Assembly (NCBI RefSeq): GCF_016862575.1
Contig: NZ_BONF01000019.1
Coordinates: 124,001-188,000 of the forward strand
From: Catellatospora bangladeshensis
Lineage (GTDB): Bacteria > Actinomycetota > Actinomycetes > Mycobacteriales > Micromonosporaceae
DNA length: 64,000 nt
Direction: 5' to 3'
Shown piece after piece: positions 52,088-62,180 of the stretch. A program made the position numbers and the translations under genes. A model generated the notes under the pieces. That model had not been told where the DNA came from, searched no databases, and saw nothing but the letters and a program-made list of their open reading frames with translations. The stretch's first letter is position 1; every line of letters starts with the position of its first letter.

Positions 52088-53536
52088 TCACGCGCCCGCC
52101 CGCGCCAGCGCCCGGCCGCCGGTGGCGGCCTCCGCGGCGCCGAGCGCGTCGACGATGTCCTCGACCCGGGCCTTGGCGTCGCCGAACAGCATCTGGGTGT
52201 TGTCGCGGAAGAACAGCGGGTTCTGCACCCCGGCGTAGCCCGCGGCCATGGAGCGCTTGAACACGATCACGTGTTCGGCCTCCCAGACCCGCAGCACCGG
52301 CATGCCGGCGATGGGGCTGCCCGGGTCGGCGGCGGCCGGGTTGACGGTGTCGTTGGCGCCGATCACCAGGACCACAGAGGTGCCTGCGAAGTCGTCGTTG
52401 ATCTCGTCCATCTCCAGCACGATGTCGTACGGCACGTCGGCCTCGGCCAGCAGCACGTTCATGTGCCCCGGCAGCCGCCCGGCGACCGGGTGCACGCCGA
52501 ACCGGACCTGCACGCCGCGCGCCCGCAGGTTGCGGGTCAGCTCGGCGACCGGCCCCTGGGCCTGCGCGACGGCCATGCCGTAGCCGGGCGTGATGATGAC
52601 CGAGGTGGCCTCGCGCAGCAGGGCGGCGGTGTCGGCGGCGGTGGTCTCCCGGTGCTCGCCGTACTCGGTGTCGTCGCCGGCGGCCTGCTCGGTGCCGAAG
52701 CCGCCCGCGATGACCGAGATGAACGAGCGGTTCATCGCCTGGCACATGACGTAGGACAGGTACGCGCCGGACGAGCCGACCAGCGCGCCGGTGACGATCA
52801 GCAGGTCGTTGTCGAGCAGGAAGCCCGACGCGGCGGCGGCCCAGCCGGAGTAGCTGTTCAGCATGGACACCACGACCGGCATGTCGCCGCCGCCGATGGA
52901 GGCCACCAGGTGCCAGCCGAGCGCCAGCGCGATCACGGTGACCGCGACTAGCAGCCCGCGCTGCGGGTCGGCGACGAACCAGCCGGTGAGCGCGACGAAC
53001 GCGACGAGCGCGCCGAGGTTGAGCACGTGCCGTCCGGGCAGCATGAGCGGCCGCGAGGCGATCCGGGCGGAGAGCTTCAGGTAGGCGACGATGGAGCCGG
53101 TGAAGGTGACGGCGCCGATGAACACCCCGACGAACACCTCGGCGTGGTGGATGTGCAGCAGCGTGCCGGTGAGGGCGGCGTGGGCCGGGTCGGCGACCTC
53201 CAGGTAGCCGTTCCAGCCGACGAGCACGGCGGCCAGCCCGACGAAGCTGTGCAGGATGGCGATGAGTTCCGGCATGCCGGTCATCTGCACGACGCGGGCG
53301 CGCCACAGGCCGATGCCGCCGCCGATGACCATGGCGATGACGAGCAGCGCGACGGCGGCGGCGGTCATGTCCCGCGCGGCCAGGGCGATGGTGGCGACCA
53401 GGGCGATGGTCATGCCGGCGATGCCGTAGACGACGCCGGAGCGGGCGGTCTCGTGCTTGGACAGCCCGGCGAGGCTGAGCACGAACAGCAGCGCCGCGAC
53501 GATGTAGGCGGCCTGCACTGCGGTGGTGGCGGTCAT
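52088..53536 (-). CDS. pntB: NAD(P) transhydrogenase beta subunit
   Basis: A 482-residue protein. About nine transmembrane helices (residues 1-270) with the family's [18 protein letters not shown] and [18 protein letters not shown], then the NADP(H)-binding domain III ([53 protein letters not shown]). Uses the proton gradient to make NADPH from NADH. ATG 53536 is 5 bp after the pntA stop, so an operon. Confidence 0.95.
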   Translation of the reverse strand: MTATTAVQAAYIVAALLFVLSLAGLSKHETARSGVVYGIAGMTIALVATIALAARDMTAAAVALLVIAMVIGGGIGLWRARVVQMTGMPELIAILHSFVGLAAVLVGWNGYLEVADPAHAALTGTLLHIHHAEVFVGVFIGAVTFTGSIVAYLKLSARIASRPLMLPGRHVLNLGALVAFVALTGWFVADPQRGLLVAVTVIALALGWHLVASIGGGDMPVVVSMLNSYSGWAAAASGFLLDNDLLIVTGALVGSSGAYLSYVMCQAMNRSFISVIAGGFGTEQAAGDDTEYGEHRETTAADTAALLREATSVIITPGYGMAVAQAQGPVAELTRNLRARGVQVRFGVHPVAGRLPGHMNVLLAEADVPYDIVLEMDEINDDFAGTSVVLVIGANDTVNPAAADPGSPIAGMPVLRVWEAEHVIVFKRSMAAGYAGVQNPLFFRDNTQMLFGDAKARVEDIVDALGAAEAATGGRALARAGA

Positions 53537-53541
53537 GTCGA

Positions 53542-55116
53542 TCAGCCCTTCGTGAACATGCCGAGCATGCGCCGGGTGACGGCGAATCCGCCGAAGATGT
53601 TGATGGTGACCAGCAGGATCGCGGCGGCGGCGAGCCCCGTGACGACGAGGTTGTCCCGGCCGATCTGCAGGAGGGCGCCGACGACGATGATCCCGGAGAT
53701 GGCGTTGGTGACCGACATCAGCGGGGTGTGCAGCGCGTGGTGGACCTTGCCGACGACGTAGTAGCCGATGACGACGGCGAGGGCGAACACGGTGAAGTTG
53801 CCGACGAACTGGCCGGGCGCGAACGCGGTCAGCGCGAACAGCGCCGCCGCGGCGAGGCCGACGTAGCTGTAGATCCGCGCGGGTGAGGCCTTGGGCTTGT
53901 CCGGTACGGCGGGGGCGGGCGCGGCGGCCGCGGCGGGGGTGGCCGACACCTGGACCGGCGGCGGGGGCCAGGTCTTGGCGCCGTCGCGCACGACGGTCAT
54001 CGCGCGGATCACGACGTCGTCGAAGTCGAGCACGAGCCGGCCGTCGCGGCCCGGGGTGAGCAGCTTCATCAGGTTGAGCAGGTTGGTGGCGTAGAGCTGG
54101 GACGCCTGGGTGGGCAGCCGGCCGGGCAGGTCGGTGTAGCCGATGATCGAGACGCCGTTGTCGGTGACGGTGATCTCGCCGGGCACGGTGCCCTCGACGT
54201 TGCCGCCCTGGGCGGCTGCCATGTCGACGATGACGCTGCCGGGGCGCATGGCGGCCACGTGCTCGGCGGTGAGCAGCCGGGGCGCGGGGCGGCCGGGGAT
54301 CAGCGCGGTGGTGATGACGATGTCGACGTCGGCGGCCTGCTGGGCGTACAGCTCGGCGGCGCGCCGGTCGTAGTCGGCGGAGGTCTGCTTGGCGTACCCG
54401 TCGCCGCCGCCGGTCTGCTCGGCGGCGACCGAGAGGAACTCGCCGCCGAGCGAGCGGACCTGCTCGGCGACCTCCGGGCGGGGGTCGGTGGCGCGCACGA
54501 TCGCGCCGAGGCTCTTGGCGGCGCCGATGGCGGCCAGCCCGGCCACGCCCGCGCCCGCGATGAGCACCTTCGCCGGGGGGACCTTGCCCGCGGCGGTGAC
54601 CTGGCCGGCGAAGAAGCGGCCGAAAGTGTGCGCGGCCTCGACGACGGCCCGGTAGCCGGCGATGTTGGCCATGGAGCTGAGCACGTCCATCGACTGGGCG
54701 CGGGAGATGCGCGGCACGGCGTCCATGGCCAGCACGCTGATCGGCCGCTGCGCGAGCGCGTCGACCAGCTCGGGCCGCACGGCGGGCCCGATCAGGCTGA
54801 TCAGGGTCGCGCCGGGGCGCAGCTGGGCGGCCTCGGCCTCGGTGGGCGGGTTGATCTTCAGGACGATGTCGGCCTGCCAGCACTCCTCGCGGCTGCAGAT
54901 CTTCGCGCCGGCGTCCTCGTAGTCCTCGTCGGGGAAGCTGGCCCGCGCGCCCGCGCCGGACTCGACCTCCACCTCGTATCCGAGCGCCACGAGCTGGCGT
55001 ACCACGGCCGGGGTCGCCGCGACCCGGGTCTCCCCGGCCGCCGACTCCGCCGCCACGCCCAGGCGGGACGCGGTGCCCGGACCCTCGCTTGTGGATTCCG
55101 GTATTGCTTGCTGCAC
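53542..55116 (-). CDS. pntA: NAD(P) transhydrogenase alpha subunit (fused form)
   Basis: A 524-residue protein. AlaDH/PNT N-domain ([20 protein letters not shown]), NAD-binding domain ([40 protein letters not shown]), an Ala/Pro linker, then four transmembrane helices near the C-terminus, so it is the fused PntAA-PntAB type. GTG 55116 is preferred: AGGAG lies 6 bases upstream; earlier in-frame starts lack a site. The protein hydride-couples with PntB. The 219 bp upstream hold the probable promoter. Confidence 0.92.
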   Translation of the reverse strand: MQQAIPESTSEGPGTASRLGVAAESAAGETRVAATPAVVRQLVALGYEVEVESGAGARASFPDEDYEDAGAKICSREECWQADIVLKINPPTEAEAAQLRPGATLISLIGPAVRPELVDALAQRPISVLAMDAVPRISRAQSMDVLSSMANIAGYRAVVEAAHTFGRFFAGQVTAAGKVPPAKVLIAGAGVAGLAAIGAAKSLGAIVRATDPRPEVAEQVRSLGGEFLSVAAEQTGGGDGYAKQTSADYDRRAAELYAQQAADVDIVITTALIPGRPAPRLLTAEHVAAMRPGSVIVDMAAAQGGNVEGTVPGEITVTDNGVSIIGYTDLPGRLPTQASQLYATNLLNLMKLLTPGRDGRLVLDFDDVVIRAMTVVRDGAKTWPPPPVQVSATPAAAAAPAPAVPDKPKASPARIYSYVGLAAAALFALTAFAPGQFVGNFTVFALAVVIGYYVVGKVHHALHTPLMSVTNAISGIIVVGALLQIGRDNLVVTGLAAAAILLVTINIFGGFAVTRRMLGMFTKG

Positions 55117-55335
55117 GCCAGGCTCCTGCCCCACCGCTTCTCCCGTCAACGTCCTGAACGATCGATCGAGAATTTCACACATGGTGTGGTCACCGGACGG
55201 GGCCGTCAATGAAGCGGGCCACTGATCGGGCGTACATCACACTCGCGGGCAGGTCGCCGGCCGGCCCGCTGATCGTGCGGCAGCGCGCCCACCTGCGGCG
55301 GCAGCAGATGACAACGTTCTCGGGGCACCCCAGGG

Positions 55336-55407
55336 CCGATGTAAAGAATTCTTGACACCGGGCCGCGTAGTTCCTACCCTCAGGATGTCAAGAATCCTTT
55401 ACATCGG
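55336..55407 (+). promoter_or_regulatory. Promoter bracketed by a 22-bp inverted repeat
   Basis: Left arm 55336-55357 (CCGATGTAAAGAATTC, then TTGACA) and right arm 55386-55407 pair at 21 of 22 positions. A near-consensus promoter sits inside: TTGACA (55352-55357), 17 bp, TACCCT (55375-55380). The left arm covers the -35 and the right arm covers the start region and leads to GGAGGG before ATG 55416. A repressor bound to both arms would block transcription fully. Confidence 0.75.
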
Positions 55408-55415
55408 AGGGTGGC

Positions 55416-55847
55416 ATGGCGTTCGAGGAGAAGCGCACCTGGATCATGGTGCTGGTCACCGTCGCCGCGTACGGCACCTACGTCGCCGTCGTGCTCGGAC
55501 GGGCCGGGGACACCCCGCTGCCCGACACTCCCTACGCCGCCCCGCTGCTGTGGAGCATCGGCGCGGCCATCGCCGCGACGATCGTGCTGACCATCGCCGC
55601 GTCCATCGCGGCACCCCAGGACGCCGGGCGCGGCGCCGACGAGCGGGACCAGGCGATCCACCGCAGCAGTGAGCTGACCGGGCAGTCCTTCGTCGTGATC
55701 GGATGCCTCGCCGCGATGCTCATGGCACTGGCCGAGGTGGCGCACTTCTGGATCGCCAACGTGATCTACCTGGCCTTCGTGCTGTCCTCGCTGCTCACGT
55801 CCACCGCGAAGATCATCTCTTATCGTCGGGGCTTCCAGCCCTGGTGA
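55416..55847 (+). CDS. Small membrane protein, four predicted helices
   Basis: A 143-residue protein: MAFEEKRTWIMVLVTVAAYG starts the first helix; then SIGAAIAATIVLTIAASIAA, a charged loop DAGRGADERDQAIHRSSELT, and two more helices ending in LLTSTAKIISYRRGFQPW. This layout (ExRTW start, DERDxxIxxxSE loop) is like the DUF2178-type membrane proteins that usually pair with a small HTH regulator. Here no regulator gene follows. Driven by the bracketed promoter. Confidence 0.75.
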   Translation: MAFEEKRTWIMVLVTVAAYGTYVAVVLGRAGDTPLPDTPYAAPLLWSIGAAIAATIVLTIAASIAAPQDAGRGADERDQAIHRSSELTGQSFVVIGCLAAMLMALAEVAHFWIANVIYLAFVLSSLLTSTAKIISYRRGFQPW

Positions 55848-55875
55848 AGCACCTCGACCGTGAAGGAGACCAGCC

Positions 55876-56844
55876 GTGAAGGCGATCACCCAGGACGTGT
55901 ACGGCACCGTCGACGTCCTGCAACTGAGCGAGATCGAGCAGCCGGCCCCCGGCGCCGGAGAGGTCCTGGTGCGGGTGCGCGCCGCCGGTGTCGACCCCGG
56001 CATCTGGCACCTCGCCACCGGCCAGCCCTACCTGGTGCGGCTCGGGTTCGGCCTGCGCCGCCCGCGCCACCGGGTGCCCGGCGGGGACCTCGCCGGTGAG
56101 GTCGCCGCGGTCGGGCTGGGCGTGACCCGCTTCCAGCCCGGCGACCGCGTCTTCGGCAACTGCCCCGGCGCCTTCGCCGAGTACGCGTGCGCCAGGCAGG
56201 ACCGGTTCACCGCGCTGCCCGACGGTGTCACCTTCACCCAGGGCGCGGCCGTCGCCGTCTCCGCCGTCACCGCGCTGCAGACGCTGCGCGACGTCGGGCG
56301 GGTCCGGCCCGGGCAGCGCGTGCTGGTCCTCGGCGCCGCGGGCGGCGTCGGCACCTACACCGTCCAGCTCGCCAAGCACTTCGGCGCGCACGTCACCGGC
56401 GTCTGCAGCACCGGCAAGACCGACCTGGTGCGCTCGCTCGGCGCAGACGAGGTCGTCGACTACACACGCGACGACATCACGGCCACCGGCGGGCGGTATG
56501 ACCTGATCGTCGACACGGCGGGCAACCGGCCCGTCGCGCGGTTGCGCCGCATCCTGGCCCCCCGGGGCACGCTGGCCATCGTCGGCGGCGTTACCGAAGA
56601 CGGAGTGCTCGGCGGGATGCAGCGCCCGCTCGGCATGATGGCGCGGGCGCCGTTCGCCCGCCAGCGGCTGCGCATGGTGCTGGCCCTCACCAAGGCCGCC
56701 GACCTGGAGGTCCTGCGCGAGCTGCTGGCCGCCGGGATCTTCACCCCGGTCATCGACCACACCCGCCCGCTGGCCGAGGCCGCCGAGGCGCTGCGGCACC
56801 TGGAGCACGGCCGGGCCCGGGGCAAGGTCGTGCTGACGGTCTGA
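55876..56844 (+). CDS. MDR-family NAD(P)-dependent alcohol dehydrogenase/quinone reductase
   Basis: A 322-residue protein of the medium-chain superfamily. GroES-like N-domain (MKAITQDVYGTVDVLQLSEI), substrate region GGDLAGEVAAVGLGVTRFQP, cofactor domain VLVLGAAGGVGTYTVQLAKHF. No zinc-ligand Cys cluster is seen, so it is of the zinc-free quinone oxidoreductase type, reducing quinones or enones with NADPH. GTG 55876 with AAGGAG upstream. 28 bp after the preceding membrane protein gene, so it may share its promoter. Confidence 0.88.
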   Translation: MKAITQDVYGTVDVLQLSEIEQPAPGAGEVLVRVRAAGVDPGIWHLATGQPYLVRLGFGLRRPRHRVPGGDLAGEVAAVGLGVTRFQPGDRVFGNCPGAFAEYACARQDRFTALPDGVTFTQGAAVAVSAVTALQTLRDVGRVRPGQRVLVLGAAGGVGTYTVQLAKHFGAHVTGVCSTGKTDLVRSLGADEVVDYTRDDITATGGRYDLIVDTAGNRPVARLRRILAPRGTLAIVGGVTEDGVLGGMQRPLGMMARAPFARQRLRMVLALTKAADLEVLRELLAAGIFTPVIDHTRPLAEAAEALRHLEHGRARGKVVLTV

Positions 56845-56923
56845 GCGGGGCCGCCCGGCACCACCGGCTGACGGCCACGAGCACGGCCCGCTGGATCGGA
56901 TCCGGCGGGCCGTCCGGCGCCCG

Positions 56924-59002
56924 TCAGGCCGGCGGGGCAGGCTGCTCACCGTCCAGCCAGCGCAGGGTCTGGTCCTCCGGCAGCGGGGCGGCGAACAGGT
57001 AGCCCTGGCCGTAGGTGCAGCCGGCGGCGTCGGCGGTGCGCCGCTGGTGCTCGGTCTCGATGCCCTCGGCCACGATGTCGAGGCTCAGCGCCCGGGTCAG
57101 CGTGACGATCCCCTCCACCAGGTCCCGCTGCCGCCGGGACGTGGTCAGCCCGCGCACGAACAGGCGGTCCAGCTTCACGATGTCGAGCGGCACCTGCCGC
57201 AGGTAGCCCAGCGCGGAGTAGCCGGTGCCGAAGTCGTCGATGGCGATGCGCACGCCGCCGCCGCGCAGCCGTTCGAGGGCGTGCCACACCTTGTCGTCGT
57301 CGCGCAGCAGCGAGCTCTCGGTGATCTCCAGGACGAGCCGGTGCGCGGGCAGCCCGGTCAGGTCGAGCAGCCGGGCGACGCTGTCGGCGAACCCCTCGGA
57401 GCGGAACTGGTGGGCCGAGACGTTGACGCTCACGTACGGGGCACGCTCCTGCGCCGCGGCACGCCAGCGCTGGGCGGCCCGCATCGCGGCCTCCAGCACC
57501 CACTCGCCGATGGGCAGGATCAGCCGGGACTCCTCGGCGATCTCGATGAACTCGCCGGGCAGCAGCCGGCCGCGGCCGGGGTGCCGCCAGCGCAGGAGCG
57601 CTTCGAAGCCGACGGTGCGGCCGGTGCCGAGGGCGACGATCGGCTGGTACTCCAGGAACAGGGCCTGCTCGGCGATGGCCCGGCCCAGGGAGGTGCGCAG
57701 CTCCGCCTGGTGGGTCTGGTCGCTCATCGACGGCTCATACCGCAGCCACTGCCCGGTCCCGGCGGACTTCGCGGCCCGCAGCGCGAGGTTGGCGTTGCGG
57801 AGCAGTTCCTGCGCGTTGGCGGCGCGCAGCGTGGTGGCGACGCCGACGCTGGCGCTGCAGACCACGACCGTGCCGCCGCTGGTGCGCACCGGCTCGGACA
57901 GGGCGCGGCAGATGCGCGCCGCGAGGTGTTCGACGTCGGCCGCGCTCGCGGCGTCGCGGATCAGCGCGGCGAACTGGTCGCCGCCGTACCGGGCGGCGAA
58001 GCCGTGCTCGCCGACGGCGCGGCGCACCCTGCGGCCGACCGTGCTGAGCACCTCGTCGCCGACGGCGTGGCCGTACCCGTCGTTGACGGATCCGAAGTCG
58101 TTCAGGTCGATGAGGAGCACGGCGGCGAGCCCGTCCCCGGCGGCCACCGCGTGCTCGGTGCGCTCGGCGAACAGGGCCCGGTTGGGCAGGCCGGTCAGGG
58201 TGTCGTGGAACATGCGCTCGGTCAGCTCGTGTTCGAGCCGCCGCTGCGCGGTCACGTCGTGCAGGGTGAGCGCCACGTCGCGGGCCGGGTCGCCGGGGTG
58301 CAGCTCGCGGCAGGAGACCTCGACGACGGGCGCGCGGCCGTCCAGCGACCGGATGGTCCAGTCGGCGCGGCTGTCTCCCGCGCCGACGGCGCCGGAGCGC
58401 ACGTGCCGCAGCAGGAACTCCGCGGCGGCCCGCTGCCGGGCGTCGATGAAGTCGAGGAGGCTGACCTCGCGCAGCGCCGAGGTGCCGAACACGTTGCGGG
58501 CCTGCGGGCTGGCGTAGCGGACGCGGTCGTCCTCGCCGACGATCAGCACCACGTCGCAGGTCTGTTCCAGCAGCGCCTCGACCTCGCGGGAGCTGCGGAT
58601 CCGGCTGACCTCGGCGGTCAGCCGGATCCGGTCCATGGCCGCGGCGGCCTGGGCGGACAGCCCTTCCAGCGCGGGGCGCAGGCGGGCCAGGGCGGCGGTG
58701 GCCGGGTCGACGAGCAGGATGCCGACGGGTCCCGTGCCGGGCGTGTGCGCCTCGATCGGCACGAGTGCCGTGTCGCCGTGCCCTGCCCGGCGCGCGGCGG
58801 GCAGGGCGTCGTCCTCGGGCAGGCGGATGCGGACCTCGTGCGCCGACCCGCCGGTGAGCCGGGCGACGGCGCGGTCGAGGGCCTCGACGACGTCCTCCGC
58901 GCCGGCCGCGGCGGCGAGTTCGGCCGCGGCGTCGCGCAGGGCCAGGACGGTCTCGTCGTCCGGGTACGGCTGGGAAGGTCCTGCTGCCATGTGGACGGCC
59001 AT
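56924..59002 (-). CDS. GAF/PAS-GGDEF-EAL cyclic-di-GMP protein
   Basis: A 692-residue cytosolic protein. Residues 1-130: GAF-like sensor; about 140-270: PAS (EALLEQTCDVVLIVGEDDRV); about 270-430: GGDEF domain with RYGGDQFAAL at about residue 340, so the active loop is GGDQF rather than GGDEF; about 450-685: EAL domain with FEALLRWRHP, NVSAHQF, EITESSLL, DDFGTGYSALGYL, DIVKLDRLFV and AEGIETEHQ, all residues for catalysis present. It probably degrades c-di-GMP, with the GGDQF domain a regulatory GTP site or a weak cyclase. ATG 59002 used; ATG 58990 is equally possible. 38 bp after the GAF gene. Confidence 0.9.
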   Translation of the reverse strand: MAVHMAAGPSQPYPDDETVLALRDAAAELAAAAGAEDVVEALDRAVARLTGGSAHEVRIRLPEDDALPAARRAGHGDTALVPIEAHTPGTGPVGILLVDPATAALARLRPALEGLSAQAAAAMDRIRLTAEVSRIRSSREVEALLEQTCDVVLIVGEDDRVRYASPQARNVFGTSALREVSLLDFIDARQRAAAEFLLRHVRSGAVGAGDSRADWTIRSLDGRAPVVEVSCRELHPGDPARDVALTLHDVTAQRRLEHELTERMFHDTLTGLPNRALFAERTEHAVAAGDGLAAVLLIDLNDFGSVNDGYGHAVGDEVLSTVGRRVRRAVGEHGFAARYGGDQFAALIRDAASAADVEHLAARICRALSEPVRTSGGTVVVCSASVGVATTLRAANAQELLRNANLALRAAKSAGTGQWLRYEPSMSDQTHQAELRTSLGRAIAEQALFLEYQPIVALGTGRTVGFEALLRWRHPGRGRLLPGEFIEIAEESRLILPIGEWVLEAAMRAAQRWRAAAQERAPYVSVNVSAHQFRSEGFADSVARLLDLTGLPAHRLVLEITESSLLRDDDKVWHALERLRGGGVRIAIDDFGTGYSALGYLRQVPLDIVKLDRLFVRGLTTSRRQRDLVEGIVTLTRALSLDIVAEGIETEHQRRTADAAGCTYGQGYLFAAPLPEDQTLRWLDGEQPAPPA

Positions 59003-59040
59003 CCTCGCCGCCGCCTGCCCCGTCCCCGCCCCGGGCGCGG

Positions 59041-59535
59041 CTAGGCCGCGGTCAGCCCGGCGGTGACCCTGGTCAGGGCCCGTCCGGCCGCCGCGGCGAG
59101 CCGCTCCAGGACGGCGATCTCGTCAGCGGACGCCCGGTGCCGGTCGGCCCAGTAGGCGCCGATGGCACCGACCGGGGTCCTGTCGACCCGGATCGGAACC
59201 ATGAGCAGGCTGCGTACGAACGTCGGGCGGTACGCGGCCTGCGGGATGCGGTCGTCGGTGCGGATGTCGGCGATGACGACGGTCCGGTCGTGCAGCATGG
59301 CCCACCCGCTGATGCAGGAGGTGGCCGGGAAGCGCTGCCCCTTCCAGAGCGGGCTCATCGCGTCCTCGTCGGTGTAGTGGCATTCGCCGTCTTCGAGCTG
59401 GACCACCGTCATGCCCTGGGCCTGGACGGCGGCGCGGGCGCTGCAGCGCAGGGCGGTCTGGACGTCCTCGACGGTTTTGGCCTCGTCCAGCATGTCCAGC
59501 GCCCAGTCAATGGGACTGACCGAATTAACGAGCAT
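59041..59535 (-). CDS. GAF-domain sensor protein
   Basis: A 164-residue single-domain protein. A helix (SVSPIDWALDMLDEAKTVED) is followed by a GAF domain: VQLEDGECHYTDEDAMSPLW, FPATSCISGWAMLHDRTVVI, SLLMVPIRVDRTPVGAIGAYW. The SCISGWAM Cys and GECHY could bind a cofactor, which is speculation. ATG 59535 has GGGAGGGA eight bases upstream. It is first in the operon with the GGDEF-EAL gene, so it may feed a signal to it or be a phytochrome-like or redox sensor. Confidence 0.82.
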   Translation of the reverse strand: MLVNSVSPIDWALDMLDEAKTVEDVQTALRCSARAAVQAQGMTVVQLEDGECHYTDEDAMSPLWKGQRFPATSCISGWAMLHDRTVVIADIRTDDRIPQAAYRPTFVRSLLMVPIRVDRTPVGAIGAYWADRHRASADEIAVLERLAAAAGRALTRVTAGLTAA

Positions 59536-59632
59536 TATCCGTCCCTCCCATATCCATAGCCAACAAATAAGAATATACCGGCCCAAATTGCAGGAGGCGA
59601 TACTCCCGGCGATGACCATGGCCGCGCGCGGC

Positions 59633-59638
59633 TAGGGT
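59633..59638 (+). promoter_or_regulatory. -10 element of the phzF-like gene (leaderless)
   Basis: TAGGGT is followed by 6 nt and then GTG 59645, the same geometry as the second kinase operon (TAGCGT plus 6 nt). No ribosome site is present, so a leaderless mRNA is likely. No clear -35. Confidence 0.35.
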
Positions 59639-59644
59639 CGGCTC

Positions 59645-60496
59645 GTGAGCGGGCTGCCGGTGACGATCGTGGACGCGTGCCTGCGCGACGGCACCGGGGG
59701 CAGCCCGACCGCGGTCGTCGGCGAGACCGCGCTGAGCGACGCCGCACGCCGGGCCGTCCCGGTGCTGGCCGGGACGTCGCACGCGGTCTTCGTCGCCGAG
59801 GACGGCCCGGCGGTGCGGCTGCGCTTCTTCACCTCCGGCGGGGAGCTGCCCGCCTGCGGCCACGGCACGGTGGCCGCGCTGGCGCTGCTCGCCGAGCGTG
59901 CCGCCACGGCCGGGGCCGAGCCGGCCCTGCTCGCGCCGGACCGGGTCTTCGCCGCCCGCTGGGTGCGCCGCGGCCCGTTCGCGGATGCCGAGTTCGACCC
60001 GGGCGAGGTCGCGTTGCGCGCCAGCACCGGCCCCGAGCCGGAGCAGGTGCTGGCGGCGCTGGGCCTGGCCGCGGACGCGCTGCCCGCGCCCGTGTGCGCC
60101 GCCTCGCTGGGCCGGTGGCGCCTGCTGGTGCCGGTCGCCGACCGGGCCGCGCTGTCGGCGCTGGCGCCCGATGCGGGGCGGCTGCGCGCCGCGTGCGACC
60201 GGCTCGGGCTCCTCGGCTGCTACGTGTACACGCCCCCGGACCGGCAGGGCCGGCTGGCGGCGCGCATGTTCGCGCCGTCGATCGGCGTGCCCGAGGACAT
60301 CGCCAACGCCAACAGCACCGCGTGCCTGGCCGCGCACCTGGCGCAGGCGGCGGCGCGGCCGGTCCGGATCGCCGCCGACATGGGCGACTCGCTCGGCCGT
60401 CCCGCGACGGTCACCGCCCACGCGACCGGACGTGCCGTACGCGTGGGCGGCGCCGCCCGGGTCGGGCCCGTGCTGCACCTCGACGTGCCCCGGTGA
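59645..60496 (+). CDS. PhzF-like protein with altered active site
   Basis: A 283-residue protein with the two-lobed diaminopimelate-epimerase-like fold: TIVDACLRDGTGGSPTAVVG, ELPACGHGTVAALALLAER, GCYVYTPPDRQGRLAARMFA. The usual SETxF stretch, whose Glu is the general base, reads TSHAVFVAED, so the catalytic Glu is replaced. The usual ED-x-TGSA stretch reads VPEDIANANSTAC. It may be catalytically inactive, bind a ligand, or use another residue. Transcribed divergently from the GAF gene (109 bp). Confidence 0.82.
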   Translation: MSGLPVTIVDACLRDGTGGSPTAVVGETALSDAARRAVPVLAGTSHAVFVAEDGPAVRLRFFTSGGELPACGHGTVAALALLAERAATAGAEPALLAPDRVFAARWVRRGPFADAEFDPGEVALRASTGPEPEQVLAALGLAADALPAPVCAASLGRWRLLVPVADRAALSALAPDAGRLRAACDRLGLLGCYVYTPPDRQGRLAARMFAPSIGVPEDIANANSTACLAAHLAQAAARPVRIAADMGDSLGRPATVTAHATGRAVRVGGAARVGPVLHLDVPR

Positions 60497-60506
60497 CGAA
60501 CCCGGG

Positions 60507-61904
60507 TCACCGTCCGGCGCAGGCCGCCTCGAGGGCGGTCAGGTACGACCGGGCCCAGGCCTGGATGTCGTGCTCGCGGATGTGCGCCCGCATCGCGGCG
60601 AGCTGCGGGCTCGGCTCGGCCGGGTCGGCCTGCAGCGCCTCGATCAGGGTGTCCTTGACGCCCTCGACGTCGTGCGGGTTGACCAGGTAAGCCTGGGTCA
60701 GCTCGGCGGCGGCCCCGGCGAACTCGCTGAGCACCAGCGCGCCGCAGCCGTCGACGCGGGCGGCGACGTACTCCTTGGCGACCAGGTTCATGCCGTCGCG
60801 CAGCGGGGTCACGGCCATGACGTCGGCGGCCCGGTACAGCGCGGCCAGCTCGGTGCGGTCGAAGACCTGGCTCAGGTAGTGCACGGCGGCCACGCCGAGC
60901 CGGCCGAAGTCGCCGTTGATCCGGCCGACCTCGCGCTCGACCCGGTCGCGCAGCTGCCGGAACTGCTCGACCCGCTCCCGGCCCGGGATGCCGACCTGCA
61001 CCAGCACCGTCTCCGGCGCCTTGACTCGGCCGTCGGCCAGCAGCTCCCGGTAGGCCTTGAGCCGGTGCTCGATGCCCTTGGTGTAGTCGAGCCGGTCGAC
61101 GCTGAGGATCACCCGCTGCGGGTCGCCCAGGTCTGCGCGCAGCTCGGCGGCTTTCCGGACGACCTCGTCCCGGCTGGCCAGCGCCTCCATCTCGGCGGTG
61201 TCGATGGAGATGGGGAACGCGCCGGTGCGCACGGTGCGGCCGCCCAGGCTGATCCCGTGCTCGTCGGCGGTCGCGCAGAGCACCTTCGTGACCAGCAGGT
61301 GGAAGTTGTGCACCGCGTGGCTGCGCTGGAATCCGATCAGGTCGGCGCCCAGCATGCCGAACAGGATCTCGGCGCGGCGCGGCAGCTGCATGAACAGCTC
61401 TGGCGGCGGGAACGGCACGTGCAGGAAGAAGCCGATGCGCAGGTCGGGCCGCAGCTCGCGCAGCATCGCGGGCACCAGCTGCAGGTGGTAGTCCTGCACC
61501 CAGACCACCGCGCCGGGCGCAGCGACCTCGGCGGCGCGGTCGGCGTAGCGCTGGTTGACCCGCTGGTATGCCTCCCACCAGCGGCGGTGGTGCACGGCCG
61601 GCTCGACGGCGTCGTGGTAGAGCGGCCACAGCGTCGAGTTGGCGAAGCCCTCGTAGTGGTCCTGGAAGTCCTCCTCGGACAGCTCGACCGGGACCAGGTG
61701 CACCCCGTCCACGTCGATCAGCGGCGGGGTCGGGCCGGGCGTGCCCGCCCAGCCGATCCAGGTGGCCGGCTTGTTGATCAGCACCGGATGCAGGGCCTCG
61801 CCCAGCCCGCCGGGGGTGCGCCGCCACTCGAAGACCCCTTCGGAGGCGGCGGCGTCGTTGATGGGAAGACGGCTGGCGACCACGACTAACGAGGCGTCCC
61901 GCAT
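60507..61904 (-). CDS. otsA: Trehalose-6-phosphate synthase
   Basis: A 465-residue GT20 enzyme. It begins [13 protein letters not shown] and has [71 protein letters not shown] and [18 protein letters not shown], all OtsA hallmarks. Makes trehalose 6-phosphate from UDP- or GDP-glucose and glucose 6-phosphate for osmo- and desiccation protection. ATG 61904 has GGAAGGGGGG upstream. No otsB phosphatase is nearby. The 276 bp upstream (61905-62180) hold no recognisable gene. Confidence 0.95.
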   Translation of the reverse strand: MRDASLVVVASRLPINDAAASEGVFEWRRTPGGLGEALHPVLINKPATWIGWAGTPGPTPPLIDVDGVHLVPVELSEEDFQDHYEGFANSTLWPLYHDAVEPAVHHRRWWEAYQRVNQRYADRAAEVAAPGAVVWVQDYHLQLVPAMLRELRPDLRIGFFLHVPFPPPELFMQLPRRAEILFGMLGADLIGFQRSHAVHNFHLLVTKVLCATADEHGISLGGRTVRTGAFPISIDTAEMEALASRDEVVRKAAELRADLGDPQRVILSVDRLDYTKGIEHRLKAYRELLADGRVKAPETVLVQVGIPGRERVEQFRQLRDRVEREVGRINGDFGRLGVAAVHYLSQVFDRTELAALYRAADVMAVTPLRDGMNLVAKEYVAARVDGCGALVLSEFAGAAAELTQAYLVNPHDVEGVKDTLIEALQADPAEPSPQLAAMRAHIREHDIQAWARSYLTALEAACAGR

Positions 61905-62180
61905 GGGGTGCCCCCCTTCCGAGCTTCGCGGATATGAGACGGTTTGCTGCGCTCCACGGCATTGACCAGTCACGCGAACTTGTAGCAACCCAAAGTTACG
62001 AGTCGATTACGTTGGGCGCATCATTCGTTCGTGCCGGTCTCCGCGCAGCGCCGCACGGGTCAGCTCCTCTGCGTACTCAGCTCGGACCACTCTACAGAAT
62101 GGACAGACCGAACCGGCTGCTCGGCCCATGGTGTCCCGCCTGACGGGCGCCCGCCACACCCGGTCGTGCGACCTGCCCGC

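Noticed and set aside
61934-62143. A 69-codon open frame in the otsA upstream region
   Set aside because: No ribosome site, no recognisable family, and it overlaps the likely otsA promoter region on the other strand.
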